From: Perilla frutescens
Taxonomy: Eukaryota > Streptophyta > Magnoliopsida > Lamiales > Lamiaceae
NCBI GenBank assembly: GCA_026008535.1
Contig: BRKX01000007.1
Coordinates: 6,657,001-6,721,000, forward strand
DNA: 64,000 nucleotides
Direction: 5' to 3'
The position numbers and the translations under genes were made by a program. The notes under the pieces were generated by a model, which saw only the letters and a program-made list of their open reading frames with translations, searched no databases and was not told the DNA's origin. This document shows positions 22,735 to 33,260 of this stretch, one piece after another. Positions within the stretch are counted from its first letter, which is position 1. Every line of letters begins with the position of its first letter.

Positions 22735-23065
22735 GTACTAGCATACAAACATAAACCAAACTTGGAAAACCCCGCTTCTGTATAATAGCCTGCAAACCAC
22801 ATATGAAAAGTAAACCACACTTGGAAAACTAGGTGTGACAAGGTCACACCTAATGGTGTAGGGGAGCTAAATTATACTGGAAAGTAAACCACAGTTGGAA
22901 AATCAGGTGTGACAGACTCCTACCTAGTGATGTAGGGAAGGTAAATCACACTTGGAAAATCAGGTGTGACAAACTCATACCTAATTGTATTGGTGATGAG
23001 ATTCAAATTTTAGATATTTGACTTCAAGATAACACTACTTTACTACTAGGTCATCCCAAGGGGAC
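22735..23065. repeat. Tandem repeat next to a SINE-like remnant
   Basis: Three units with GTAAACCACACTTGGAAAA followed by TCAGGTGTGAC, starting near 22808, 22883 and 22940 (spacing about 57-75 bp), plus a weaker first unit near 22750. Directly to the right, 22990-23065 read on the minus strand is a decayed tRNA-like head (GATGACCTAGTAGT, later TTTGAATCTCATC), so the array may be an amplified SINE body. Confidence 0.55.
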
Positions 23066-24282
23066 ATAAATGATATATTTATATATGGAGAGAGAGGTTG
23101 CAAGTTATATATAATGGGGTCGTGCATGTTTTGCGTGTAAACATGAAAACCAACTAATTTATAGTAGTTTTTGTGTTTAGCGTGTTTTGGTGCACTATGC
23201 GAGTCGCCAGATCATAATAATTAAATTAACTTTAATTTTAAGGTTCACTAATTCTCATTTAATGAAATAGTCACCCAGTTTCATAATAATTGATGTTTTA
23301 GGTTTTATAATAAAAATTAAGAAGTTGAAAAAGAGACAAATATACGCGCTTCTCTTTGAATCTCTATCAAATTTTATGGAAGGAATTTCATCTATCAAAG
23401 TAAGTTAATATGTATGAGATTTTATAGTGTTTTGATATAGGGTAAAATTAGGAGAAATGGTATGAAAAGATCTAAACCATCAAATAATTTGAAACAAAAT
23501 TGAAAGGCTAAAAAATCCATTATTGTGAAAATGATGGAGTACTTTTTAGTCTTTAGATTTACGTGTTTACTACGCCCAAGTTAGAATTTATTAGTCACAA
23601 TGATGGTTTATTACATTTGAAATAAAGTTTATAATTATTATTTTTAGAATTCAATTTAATTTAAATCTTATATATGCATGAAAAATGAATGTTTTGCATT
23701 TTTCGTCAATAATATTCTGTCCAAAAATATCCATGTGAGATTTTAAATCAAATCAGAAAAAGAGTTTTAATTTGATATATTATTCGCGTAAATCCGAATA
23801 AAAAGAGAAAATTATGGTGTTTTAAGTTTTTTATAATTTGGATGGCATCATGATGATGTCATATTTTTTTTGTCATTTTATGCATATAAGAAGTGTTACC
23901 TATGTAATGTATATCAGCCCCTTTATATACATCATGTGCACATAAGTGCTCCTCGTTATTGATATTGATATATCAAAATTTGAGTAATTAATATTTTATA
24001 TTGAATCAAAATAAAAAAGTAAAGAAGATATATGAGCAATAATATATGTTGCAAAGTAGGATATATAATTTTTGAAGAGGTCTCCTATACATAAGTTTGA
24101 TGGGTCGGCCCATCAGACTGATCCGACCCGGTCCAATATAAAAAAAAAGTATTTTTTGGTAGGCGCACGTGCGGCGTGTGGGGTACACACCTGTACTTTT
24201 TTTTTCTGATTTTTTTTTCATTTTTCAGTTTTTCTTTGTGTCCCCTCCAAATTGTTTACCCTAACATAAAATCAGTGAGCCC
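23066..24282. other. Intergenic AT-rich DNA
   Basis: No gene recognised. 24080-24140 has a GACCCGGTCC/GGGTCGGCCC-type stretch that also appears inverted near 24690-24745 (GGGACGGGTCGGGTC), so a decayed inverted-repeat element may span about 24090-24750. Confidence 0.4.
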
Positions 24283-24560
24283 TAAAAATTGAAATAAACC
24301 CCTATACACCCAAAAAAACCCCTAAAAAACATAAAATAAACCCAAAAAATATCCCCAAAAAAACCCTAAAAAACACAAAATAAATTCCTAAAAACACAAA
24401 AAAAACCACCTAAAAAACACAAAATAAACCCCTAAAAAACAAAAAAAAACCCCTAAAAAACACGAAATAAATCACTAAAAACACCCCGAAAAAAATACTA
24501 AACCATGAAAAAAACCCCCCAAAAAAACTATGAACCCTAAAAAACCTAAACTCCCTCCCC
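24283..24560. repeat. CCCTAAA-rich degenerate tandem tract
   Basis: About 280 bp made of imperfect units such as CCCCTAAAAAACACAAAATAA (about 21-23 bp), with at least eight occurrences of CCCTAAAAA or CCTAAAAA. The plant telomere hexa/heptamer CCCTAAA is embedded, but the array is not a true telomere repeat. Confidence 0.65.
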
Positions 24561-25335
24561 CGTCAAACTCTAAACATTAAGAATAAAAAAAAATCACAGT
24601 TTAAACTACATAATTGGTACTTTTTACCCTTTAAATAGTACGTTTTAGTATAAAAATTAATATTACATTTTGCCAGTTTTTTTTGGGACGGGACGGGTCG
24701 GGTCAAGGTACCTTGACCCGCGTATTGACCCACGACCCAACCCGTTTGATGCGTCTGAGTTCTCTCATTTTTTATTACAAAGTCTGATAGAGACTTTGCC
24801 ATAATTTTTGGGGTGGCCTCGGTTGAATCGACCGTATATTATTAATTAAGATCATGTTATGATCAGATTTGATAATGAGTTTCCGGATCATTGAGTTAGC
24901 CAATTAAATGGAGATAAATATGGTGGATTTTGGAAAAGTTGAACATATCATAATTTTGGTGATAAAGTAATCCTTCGTTTTAATTAACTTAATATTTTAA
25001 ACTGCGCGCTTACCATACTTTTGGACTCGAATATTCTAATAATATCGCAATATACTTTTTCTTCATCTTTACTTCTTTCATCCTTTTCTTTTCTTTTTGC
25101 TGTGGTCGTGGGAAGTAAATTAAGTTTATATGGGGCCTAATTAATATAGAAAATTTGCCTTATTTGGTGCCTTTTCACATTGTTTGATGAGATCTCATAA
25201 TTTTATCGAAGTGTATTGAGCTAACAACTTTGAGTTTTGATGCATTGGGTCATTGAATGAACATTTATAACAATTTTTAGCCACACAGGACTATGTTTAA
25301 AACTTATATCACTCCATTATTAGATTTTATAAATA
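24561..25335. other. Intergenic DNA, nothing firm
   Basis: The minus-strand ORF 24802-24563 spans the inverted GACCCG-rich block and has no domain. The rest is AT-rich. Confidence 0.4.
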
Positions 25336-26045
25336 ATAATAATTGTTAAATAAGTCACCAAATATTTTCACCATTTTACAAATTAGACACCACATTAAAT
25401 TTAGTCAATTACACTGCAAGAAAATTCACAAATTTCAGCGAACTTCATATACGTTGGAATTTTTCGGATTCCAGCGAAAAATGTTTGTTGGAATTTTCCA
25501 TCGAACATTCCAGTGGAATTTATGCTTGCTAGAATATTCCATTAGAAATCTATGTCCGCTAGAATATTTTAATATTTTTTTATTCTATATTCCAGCGGTA
25601 TTTTTCCGCTGGAATATTTTAATATTTTTTTATTTATGATTGTTCTGGATTAGAGCGGTATTTTTCTACTGGAATATTTTAATTTTTTTTTTTGTGATTT
25701 TTTCAGGATTCCAGCAGTATTTTTTCGCTGGGATATTTTATTAATTAATTTATTTTATTTGATCTTTTATTTTTAATAAAATTCCAGCATTATTCTTCCA
25801 CTGGAAAATTTCAAATTTAAAATTTCATAATTTTTGAGTTTTGAGTAAGTTAATTTGGTATTACACATGTGTGTTGATGATGTGGTCAGCGCAGTGTATA
25901 TATACCAGACACATCATACTTAACTGACTGAAAAAATTGGGCATGCTTAATCACATTGAAATTAAAATGTGATGTGATAATTGACTAAGTTTAAATCTAA
26001 AATCTAATTTGCAAAAAGGTGGAAACGTGATTTTTTATTTGGCAA
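25336..26045. mobile_element. CACTA-like fragment inside a MITE with inverted ends
   Basis: Outer inverted segments: left CACCATTTTACAAATTAGAC, then TAGTCAATTACAC (about 25370-25415); right the reverse complement GATAATTGACTAAG, then CTAATTTGCAAAAAGGTGG (about 25975-26025). Between them, 25411 starts CACTGCAAGAAAATTCAC and continues with many copies of ATTCCAGCG(G) and CGCTGGAAT, the subterminal-repeat style of plant CACTA elements. The right CACTA end was not found. Part of the outer segment also resembles 1872-1940 in the Helitron region. Confidence 0.55.
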
Positions 26046-28033
26046 TTCCAAATATATAGGTAGGTTTTTTTTATTATAAGGCTAGTATGTTTAACACATG
26101 CTCTAGTAGGTTTTATGTGAATACTGAAACATGTTTACTTTAATATCTAAGCGTAGCATATTGATAAGTTATCCAATTATATCCTATGTTACTTAACATG
26201 ATATTAAGCTAGTGGGTAACTAAAAACCAGTGATCCATATACTCTGTGTGCTTATATGAAAAATATATATCACATGCACCTAAAAAAATGAGATATAATT
26301 TATCCTTCTTAATTTATATCCACTAAATTATATATAATATATCCACATACTCAATATATCCACCTAATCAAAGTAAACAAGCGTTGAAGTGAAGATTTAT
26401 TATTTATTTCCAAATTTATTAGTGGAAATTAACCAAAGGAAATAAAAAATGGAGGAGAGGGGGTAAGGCATCTGCTTTCCCATTGTATTATTAGTGAAAA
26501 TTAAACGATAAAAAGCCACTTTCCTTAAAATAATAATAAAAAAAGCCACTTTCATCGAGCACTTTTGACTAGACTGTGTCCACCACAGATATTAACAGAC
26601 CATCTCAAAAGTAATGTAAAAGATTAATATTTTTTTCTAAAAAAAAAAGATTAATATTATATTAATTATTGAAATATGCATATCCCAACAATTTTTGATT
26701 AGAAACTTCCACTATGAACCATCTAATTATTGTCAAGAGTCTCCTGGTGCATTATGTTCTTTATCATAAAAAAAATGTATTTAATAAACTTAATATTGAC
26801 AATTAAGTAGATCCCTTAATTAAGCTCACAAATTAAATTCAAAGCCCAACCCAACCTAGTAAAAGTGGCAAAACGGGTGGCTCGGCCCAGCCCATCGGGG
26901 GTGATAGTGATGGAGCAGATAGGGCCAACCCACTTTGATCTCTCTCGGGTCGATATTTTTGTAGCCCAACAGCAGACCGGGCCAGTTAGCTCGCAAAGCA
27001 AAGGCTATTTTTGTGTTCGTCAGAAGTACAAGCTAGCCTCGGACATCTGAATTGTTTCAACAATCGAAATGGATTAATCCCATCAAATTTGATTAATGGA
27101 TTATGTTTGTCTTTTTGTTTTTTTGTTTTGGTTATTCGATTAATATTGTTTCATAACAAATCCATAATATTCTTCAACTTTACTGAAAATTGTTATAATA
27201 TTTTTATATGCACGGTCATTTCAAATCTGCACCCCACCCCAATATTTCTAGAAATTCTTTAAAGCATATTTGCAATTATAATAATATTAAAGTGCACAAT
27301 GTGTCTTGTTTAAGAGTTATTAGTTGTTACAGAAAAAGAAAGCACATAATATACACAACCATTAATTGATGAGCATTCCAGTAGTCCAGCTAGCCTTAAT
27401 TAATTTTCTATAGTTGCAATCTCTAAAGTTCTATTAACGTGCGTCTTAAGTGGACACCCAGCTTTTTAATTAAAAATCTGCACACGATTAATTCAGAGAA
27501 AAACAAAGCACACATATATGTAATATATTGTATAAAAATGACAAGCATTTCAATGCACTAATCAATTAACTTTTATGTAAGTAATAAAGTGGATCGGACT
27601 AGTTAACTAATTCTCTTCTTTCTGCTAAAAAAATAATGGATCGCTTAGGTTTTTTTTTTGGGGGGGGAGGTAACTAATTCAGATTATTATACCTTCATAA
27701 TTCATATATGACTATTGTTAATTATGCGTATAGATTGAATGACCTAGCTAATTGATATGTTGGTATGAGCAGATCCTTTTCCCTTATCGATATTAAATAA
27801 TTAAAAATGGTGAAGTTTGGATTAGCAAAATAATTACAAATATGGTAGTTCATCGTTGTTCCATTTACAACATGCATGGAGTGATTCAGTAGAGCATTGG
27901 ATCTTCCTAATTAAACATATAATTGAGCTAGCTGGCCTATACTTTAATTTATCTATTTATATATATGGCCTATACTTTAATTTATCTATTTAATTTGACA
28001 ATTATACTTTGATGATTGTGTGTGTGTGTGTGT
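26046..28033. other. Intergenic DNA with duplicated blocks
   Basis: Short matches to other parts of the window: about 26087-26112 to the receptor-kinase upstream region, and about 27500-27625 to 5190-5300 upstream of the glucanase. 26820-27010 is GC-richer (GGCAAAACGGGTGGCTCGG, GGGCCAACCC) and may be a decayed MITE. No coding gene. Confidence 0.45.
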
Positions 28034-29802
28034 AGGGATGCATTAGGATGTGAACACTAGGCTTGGGTGTAATTTGTGAACAAATTGTATCCATTGATCT
28101 TTATAGATCACTGGATGGTATTAATTTGGGGTTAAAGTTTCAATAATGCTATTTTACTATGGTTTGATGCATTATAGGGTAAAAATGTCCATTTTTTTAT
28201 TAATTGGGAAGGTGCGAATTACTTGGGATTTCGAAAAGTAATTAAAGTATATATCATTTTTCTAATCACATGCGATCTTATAATTTGTATTCAGACCTAT
28301 AATAATGCTAATTGCGATTTCTATAATGCTTTTTTCAAATTCTATAGTGCTTTTATTGTAAGGTTCCGTTTAACTATCACATTTTTTTGTGATATTGTAA
28401 TATTGTGTTATATGATAGTGCATATTTATGATTTAATTGCAAAAAATGAAAGTGATTTAATTTATTATACATTGCTATGAAGATTTTTTTTTATTTAATA
28501 TTCCAAAGCATTAAATATTATATAATTCATGAAGCAAATAAATATTTTTATTACATATAAAGCGTCTAGTATTACAAAAAAAAAAAATCCACATATAAAC
28601 TAAAAAAACCTTTTAAATCATCATAAAAAAAACATTATCGAAAATAAAAAAAGTACCTCCAACCATAAAAAAAAACACTTACATATTAAAAATAAAAAAC
28701 ATTATAAATAAAAAGCAATTCAACTATCAAATAACATACTAACACATCAGCGCCATCATATAATGAAATTAACAATTATATTAATAGTTGACCTGCACAA
28801 TTGAACTAAAAAAATCTATTAAATTAATCATCAGTAAAAAAAAAAGTATTACCAAAAATAAATAAATAAATAAATAAAGCACCTTCAACCATTAAAAAAC
28901 ACACTTACATATTAAAAATAAAAAATAAAAAGCATTATCAAAAATAAAAAAAAGCACCTCCAACCATAAAAAAACACTTACATATTAAAAATAAAAAGCA
29001 TTATAAAAAAAAAGCACTTTCAACTATCAAAAAACACACTTGCACACTAGCGCCATCATATAATGAAATTAACAATTATATTAATATTTGATCTGCACAA
29101 TTGAACTAAAAAAATCTATTAAATTATCACTAATAAAAAAAACACTTACATATTATAAACAAAAAAATAAAGCATTACCAAAAATAAAAATAAAAATAAA
29201 AAACACCTTCAACTATCAAAAAACACAATTGCATATCAACATCATCATATACAAAGAAATTAACAATTGCACATAGGTTAATTTAAATTCTCGGCCCTAT
29301 TTCCATTTACCATTATTTGTTTAATTTTTTTATGAAATAAAACAGTTAAGTAAAAATAAACAAATTTCCATATTTCTAAAGTTAAAAATTGCAATTAAAT
29401 CATAAATATGTACTATCATATAACACAATATTATAATATCACAAAAAAAAAATGTGATAGGTAAATGGAACCTTACAATAAAAAGACTACAAAAATTGAA
29501 AAAAAGCTCTATAGAAATCATAATTAACATTACTATATGTTTGAATACAAATTACAAGATTGCATGTGATTAGAGAGATGATATATTTTACCTTTGGAAA
29601 TCCCATAAAATTTGCTCCTTCCCAATTAATAAAAATATGGATGTACACTTTTACCCCCATAATGCATCTGATCATAGTAAAATAACATTCTTAAAACTTT
29701 TAACCCCAAATTAATATCATCCGTTGATCTATAAAGATCAATGGATATAATTTGTTCACAAATTACACCCAAGTCTAGTGTTCACAAATGAATGATCTTC
29801 TC
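28034..29802. mobile_element. Long-TIR non-autonomous DNA transposon
   Basis: Arms of about 420 bp (about 28034-28455 and 29380-29802) are inverted copies with roughly 85-90 percent agreement by eye. Shared blocks include TGTGAACACTAG, CTTGGGTGTAATTTGTGAAC, TCCATTGATCTTTATAGATCA, ATTAATTGGGAAGG and GGTTCCATTTA. The interior (about 28560-29280) is A-rich with a 302-bp period direct repeat (CGCCATCATATAATGAAATT at 28751 and 29053). No transposase. Terminal bases and TSD are unclear, so a Mutator-like origin is only a guess. Confidence 0.75.
28560..29280. repeat. A-rich tandem repeats inside the long-TIR element
   Basis: Short units of the type AAAAAACACTTACATATTAAA alternate with AAGCACCTTCAACCAT. 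A larger unit of about 300 bp is repeated once (28740-28845 against 29042-29125), and a third partial unit is near 29235. Confidence 0.7.
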
Positions 29803-29897
29803 TATATATATATATATAATCTTCTAAAGAAGGAGCTAGATATAATTTATAAAATTCAATTAAATCACTAATGCTGTTTATAAAATGGAGCTATAGT

Positions 29898-30017
29898 TTA
29901 GAAACGTACATATTTGCTATGTACGATGAAAACCTGAAGCCCGACCCGGCATATGAGAGGCATTTCGGGCTCTTTTCGCCCAATGGGCAGCCCAAATACC
30001 GCCTCCGTTTTCACTAG
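29898..30017 (+). pseudogene. 3'-end fragment of a GH17 glucanase gene
   Basis: Forty codons matching the last 43 codons of the glucanase at 7700-9567. It starts LETYIFAMYDENLKP, continues AYERHFGLFSPNGQPKY and ends in TAG. There are only a few substitutions (Gly to Asp after LKP, a three-residue deletion, final Arg to His). Similarity begins and ends abruptly, and upstream there is no further glucanase exon. A broken duplicate, not an expressed gene. Confidence 0.88.
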
Positions 30018-30728
30018 CTGCGTTTTAATTTCTTACGCTGTTGAAAGTGATGGTGTGCATATAATAATTAATTAATTATATATCATTGAAAGGGGAATTT
30101 TCACCATGGATCGCAATTTATGTGTTTGAATTAATTGAATTTATTGTAGCTAGTGTGTATTTTTATTTTTAAATAAACTAGTGCATTACCTGTGCATATT
30201 TCCCAACGTAAGATTAAATATATATTTATGTTGTGAACTTTTGTATGTTTGAAAAATTATCATGAACTTAAAAAAATACCAAAAAAAAAAACTAAAAAAT
30301 TTCACATTTTTGCAAAAATATTCTATGATCCAATTTTTCTGTGTTGGATTGATGCACTTTGGAGTTTAATGTGTATATATAATAACATGAGAAATTATAT
30401 TTAATCCCAAAGTGTAATATGGTATTCCACATCTTTTAAACACTGGACTTGAACGTGATTTGTCGGCAATTTACATCGAAAATTGAATGCAAATATATTT
30501 TTGTAAATTTGTGCAAAGTTTTAAGTATTTTTTTTATATTTTTTTAAGTATGTGGCACTTGTACAAAACAAATGAAAGTTCAGGATATAAGTATGTATTT
30601 GACCGAAAAACAATTAACATTTGAATGAGTGTATTGTCGTTGGATCACATTTAAGTTCTTGATCAAGGGCTTTGGTACGATGGTCATGGTTCATTCCTGT
30701 ATTACATATGTTTAGGTATGTCGTATGT
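30018..30728. other. Intergenic AT-rich DNA
   Basis: No gene or repeat structure recognised. Confidence 0.5.
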
Positions 30729-30736
30729 GTAGGATA

Positions 30737-30992
30737 CAGGGGCGGGGCTAGCCTATCGGAGGCCCTGTGCAAAATTTAAAATTGGGCCCTTTATTAATGG
30801 AAGAATATGGGCGGACCCTACTTATTAAAAAGGGAATTATGTCAAAGGGCCCCCAAGCGCAAGCAGTAAAAAAAATGCTACATTAAAGAATCGAACCAAC
30901 GCACTAAGAAACTTGAAGAAAGCAGTTTTTCACTGAGCTAAGTAATTAATTGATAATATTTTCAACTATTTATCTATATATAAATATATGGA

Positions 30993-31042
<50 letters not shown>

Positions 31043-31105
31043 GGCCCTCGATTTATCGGGGCCCTGTGCGGTCGCCCACCCCGCACACCCTCAAAACCGC
31101 CCCTG
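30737..31105. mobile_element. hAT-type MITE, 369 bp, TSD GTAGGATA
   Basis: Perfect octamer GTAGGATA on both sides (30729-30736 and 31106-31113). Ends are inverted: CAGGGGCGGGGCTAGC on the left, CTCAAAACCGCCCCTG on the right. The interior has a long (TA)n run at about 30995-31039. Terminal bases are of the same CAGGGGCGG class as the element at 6853-7597. Confidence 0.9.
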
Positions 31106-31113
31106 GTAGGATA

Positions 31114-31949
31114 TTTACTATTTAAAATCTGAATCAATCATGGCAGTAACATATTGATCTTTTCATATTTACATGTAGTCTTTTTAAAAAAAAAAAAAAA
31201 CTTCTTATAGTTCTTACATTCCTATTAATGCATAATGTGAAAAGTATATTTTATTATATTTTTTTTATAAAAAAGTCATCTCAATTCAATGTCTATAACC
31301 CAGTTTTCAATTCATTCATTCTTTCTAAATAACTTCGACTTTGTGATAATGCTTTGAGAATCTTGACCGATTGCTTATTAATTGAAGGAGTATCCATTTT
31401 TTTTTCTTTTTTTGATAAATAAGGAGACACATGTTGGGCGTATTTACATGGTTAATTATTTAATTTTGTACAAATAATCTTTTAGATACTTTATGGAAAT
31501 TATAAGAAAACACTTCGGTTGTTACATTATGGAAATTGCAAGAAAATACTTCGGAAGTTAAAAACGTAAACTGGTATATTTTTTACCAAATACATACATA
31601 CATACACTTCGGTTTATACATCATGGAAATTGCAAGAAAACACTTCAGAAGTTAAAAATGTAAACTGATATATTTTCTACCAGATACACACGTACATAGT
31701 ATGAACATGTAATATTCATGATATCACCAAACTAATTACATTTATATAGCTTAGTATTCTTTCCAGATTGCGGATGAAAACTCATCAAGCGATGTTTTCT
31801 TCTTAATTTCTCTCTCATTAGTCGAGCATTATAATCAATGGTCTTTGTGACTTAATTGGTCTTGAAGATATTTGTTCGCAAAATGATCTGACATATTGTT
31901 TGGAAATTAATATATCTTTCTCTAATATATAATTGCTACATTGTATATT
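31114..31949. other. Intergenic DNA with a short direct repeat
   Basis: A unit with ACATTATGGAAATTGCAAGAAAA followed by TACTTCGGAAGTTAAAAA is repeated at about 31522-31570 and 31617-31660. Nothing coding. Confidence 0.5.
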
Positions 31950-31954
31950 TATGT

Positions 31955-33006
31955 TGTAGGTGTTGGGTATCAGCACACGCCGGGAGGTTCCACCGCTCGT
32001 TCCGTCACCGGCAGTCGACTCCAATCGTCCCTCAAGGGATAGACAGAAGAGGTCGATAGAGGCAAGGCTCAGGATCCCTGAGACTGATTAACTCCTTTGC
32101 AATAGCGACCAATGCACACCTAAGGCCACAAAAGGTTAGGGCAGCAGCCCACTCACCCTCACCGGCAACACCACACAAGCATGAAGCTTAATTGATAATT
32201 GCCCACGAAGAGCGCTCACAAAGAGCAAAGGAACAGCCCACGAAGAGCATGGGACATGAAAGATCAATTACAGAGAGAGAGAGAGAGATATGAAAAAATT
32301 GTGAATGAATAGTGAAGCCATCGACTTCATTTAACAAAGCAGAAGGGGATCAAAGGATCGCATTGAGAATTAGAAGTGGACAGTCAAAATGGGCTACCAA
32401 TTAATGTGGAGAGATGGGCCAGCAATTAGGCCTACCAGATGGCCCAAATTACACAACAGTAGGGTATCAAGTCCCACTGTGAGGTTACACCTCTTGCTTT
32501 CCGTCACTAGTAGTCAGTTCATTCGTCCCTCAGGGGACAGGAAGCCGAATCAAGCGAAGCAAGGCTTAGGGTGACCTGAACTCGATATACTCCTTCAAAC
32601 AGTGACCAAGCACACATCGAAGACCTCAAGGTAGAGATATTAACCCAAAACTCACACAGGAAACTCCACCTCGTACAAACCCGTGACTAACCTGCCGCTG
32701 GACCCAGGATACTCGCATGAAGAGACCCCGGAGGGAATCTAGATAAACTAGGATGGCAGAAGAGTATGAGCACAGAGCTCCAAGCATGTAGCTTGTTCTA
32801 GGGCTTGCAAGAAGTGAAGAAGGAGAAAAAGATCAGAGAGTGAGAGTGAAATGGATGATTGAATAGTGAAGTCCTTCATTTAAAGAAGCATAAGAAATCA
32901 AAGGGTCGCACTGAAATAGAGCAATGAGCGACTCAAGATGGGCTATCAATAAATGAAAGAGATGGGCTAGCAATTGGGCCTAACAGATGGGCCAAATTAC
33001 ACAACA
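31955..33006 (-). repeat. Copia-1 3' LTR, split by solo LTR A
   Basis: On the plus strand it reads TGTAGG (31955-31960), then continues after the nested element from 32464 (GTATCAAGTCCCACTGTGAG) to 33006 (AAATTACACAACA). It matches the 5' LTR block by block (GATATACTCCTTCAAACAGTG, AACTCACACAGG, CTTGTTCTAGGG, AAAGAGATGGGC). Own length is about 550 bp. Confidence 0.85.
31961..32458 (-). mobile_element. Solo LTR A of a related copia, TSD GTAGG
   Basis: Plus-strand ends are TGTTGGGTATCAGC and CCCAAATTACACAACA. It is flanked by GTAGG at 31956-31960 and 32459-32463. Sequence blocks resemble the Copia-1 LTR (CGTCCCTCAAGGGA, TTCATTTAACAAAGCAGAAGG, GAGATGGGCCAGCAATTAGGC), so it belongs to a sister family. 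It inserted 6 bp inside the end of the Copia-1 LTR. Confidence 0.85.
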
Positions 33007-33260
33007 ATCTCTACTTTTGGCCCAACAGTGTGCATTGATCTACGAAAAGAGTATCGCAGGACTCATCATTGATTTTAGTTTTCAATTCTCCTGCAAGGTC
33101 ACAAAGATAAGAGAAGAAAGCAACACAAAGTTAGAACAGATCAACATATGATCAAAACAGTGTACAATTGTAAAAGATTCACAAAGAATCATAGATGTTC
33201 ACAAAGAAAAGGAGAGAACAGAGTTAGAGAGATTTAACCAAAATCATAGTTTAGGATTTT

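Noticed and set aside
28020..28035. (TG)n run as a possible TSD or promoter
   Set aside because: A simple dinucleotide repeat with no match at the other end of the long-TIR element.
31950..31960. Alternative LTR start at TGTTGTAGG (31952)
   Set aside because: That start gives flanks ATTTA and TATGT, which do not match. Starting at TGTAGG (31955) gives TATGT on both sides.
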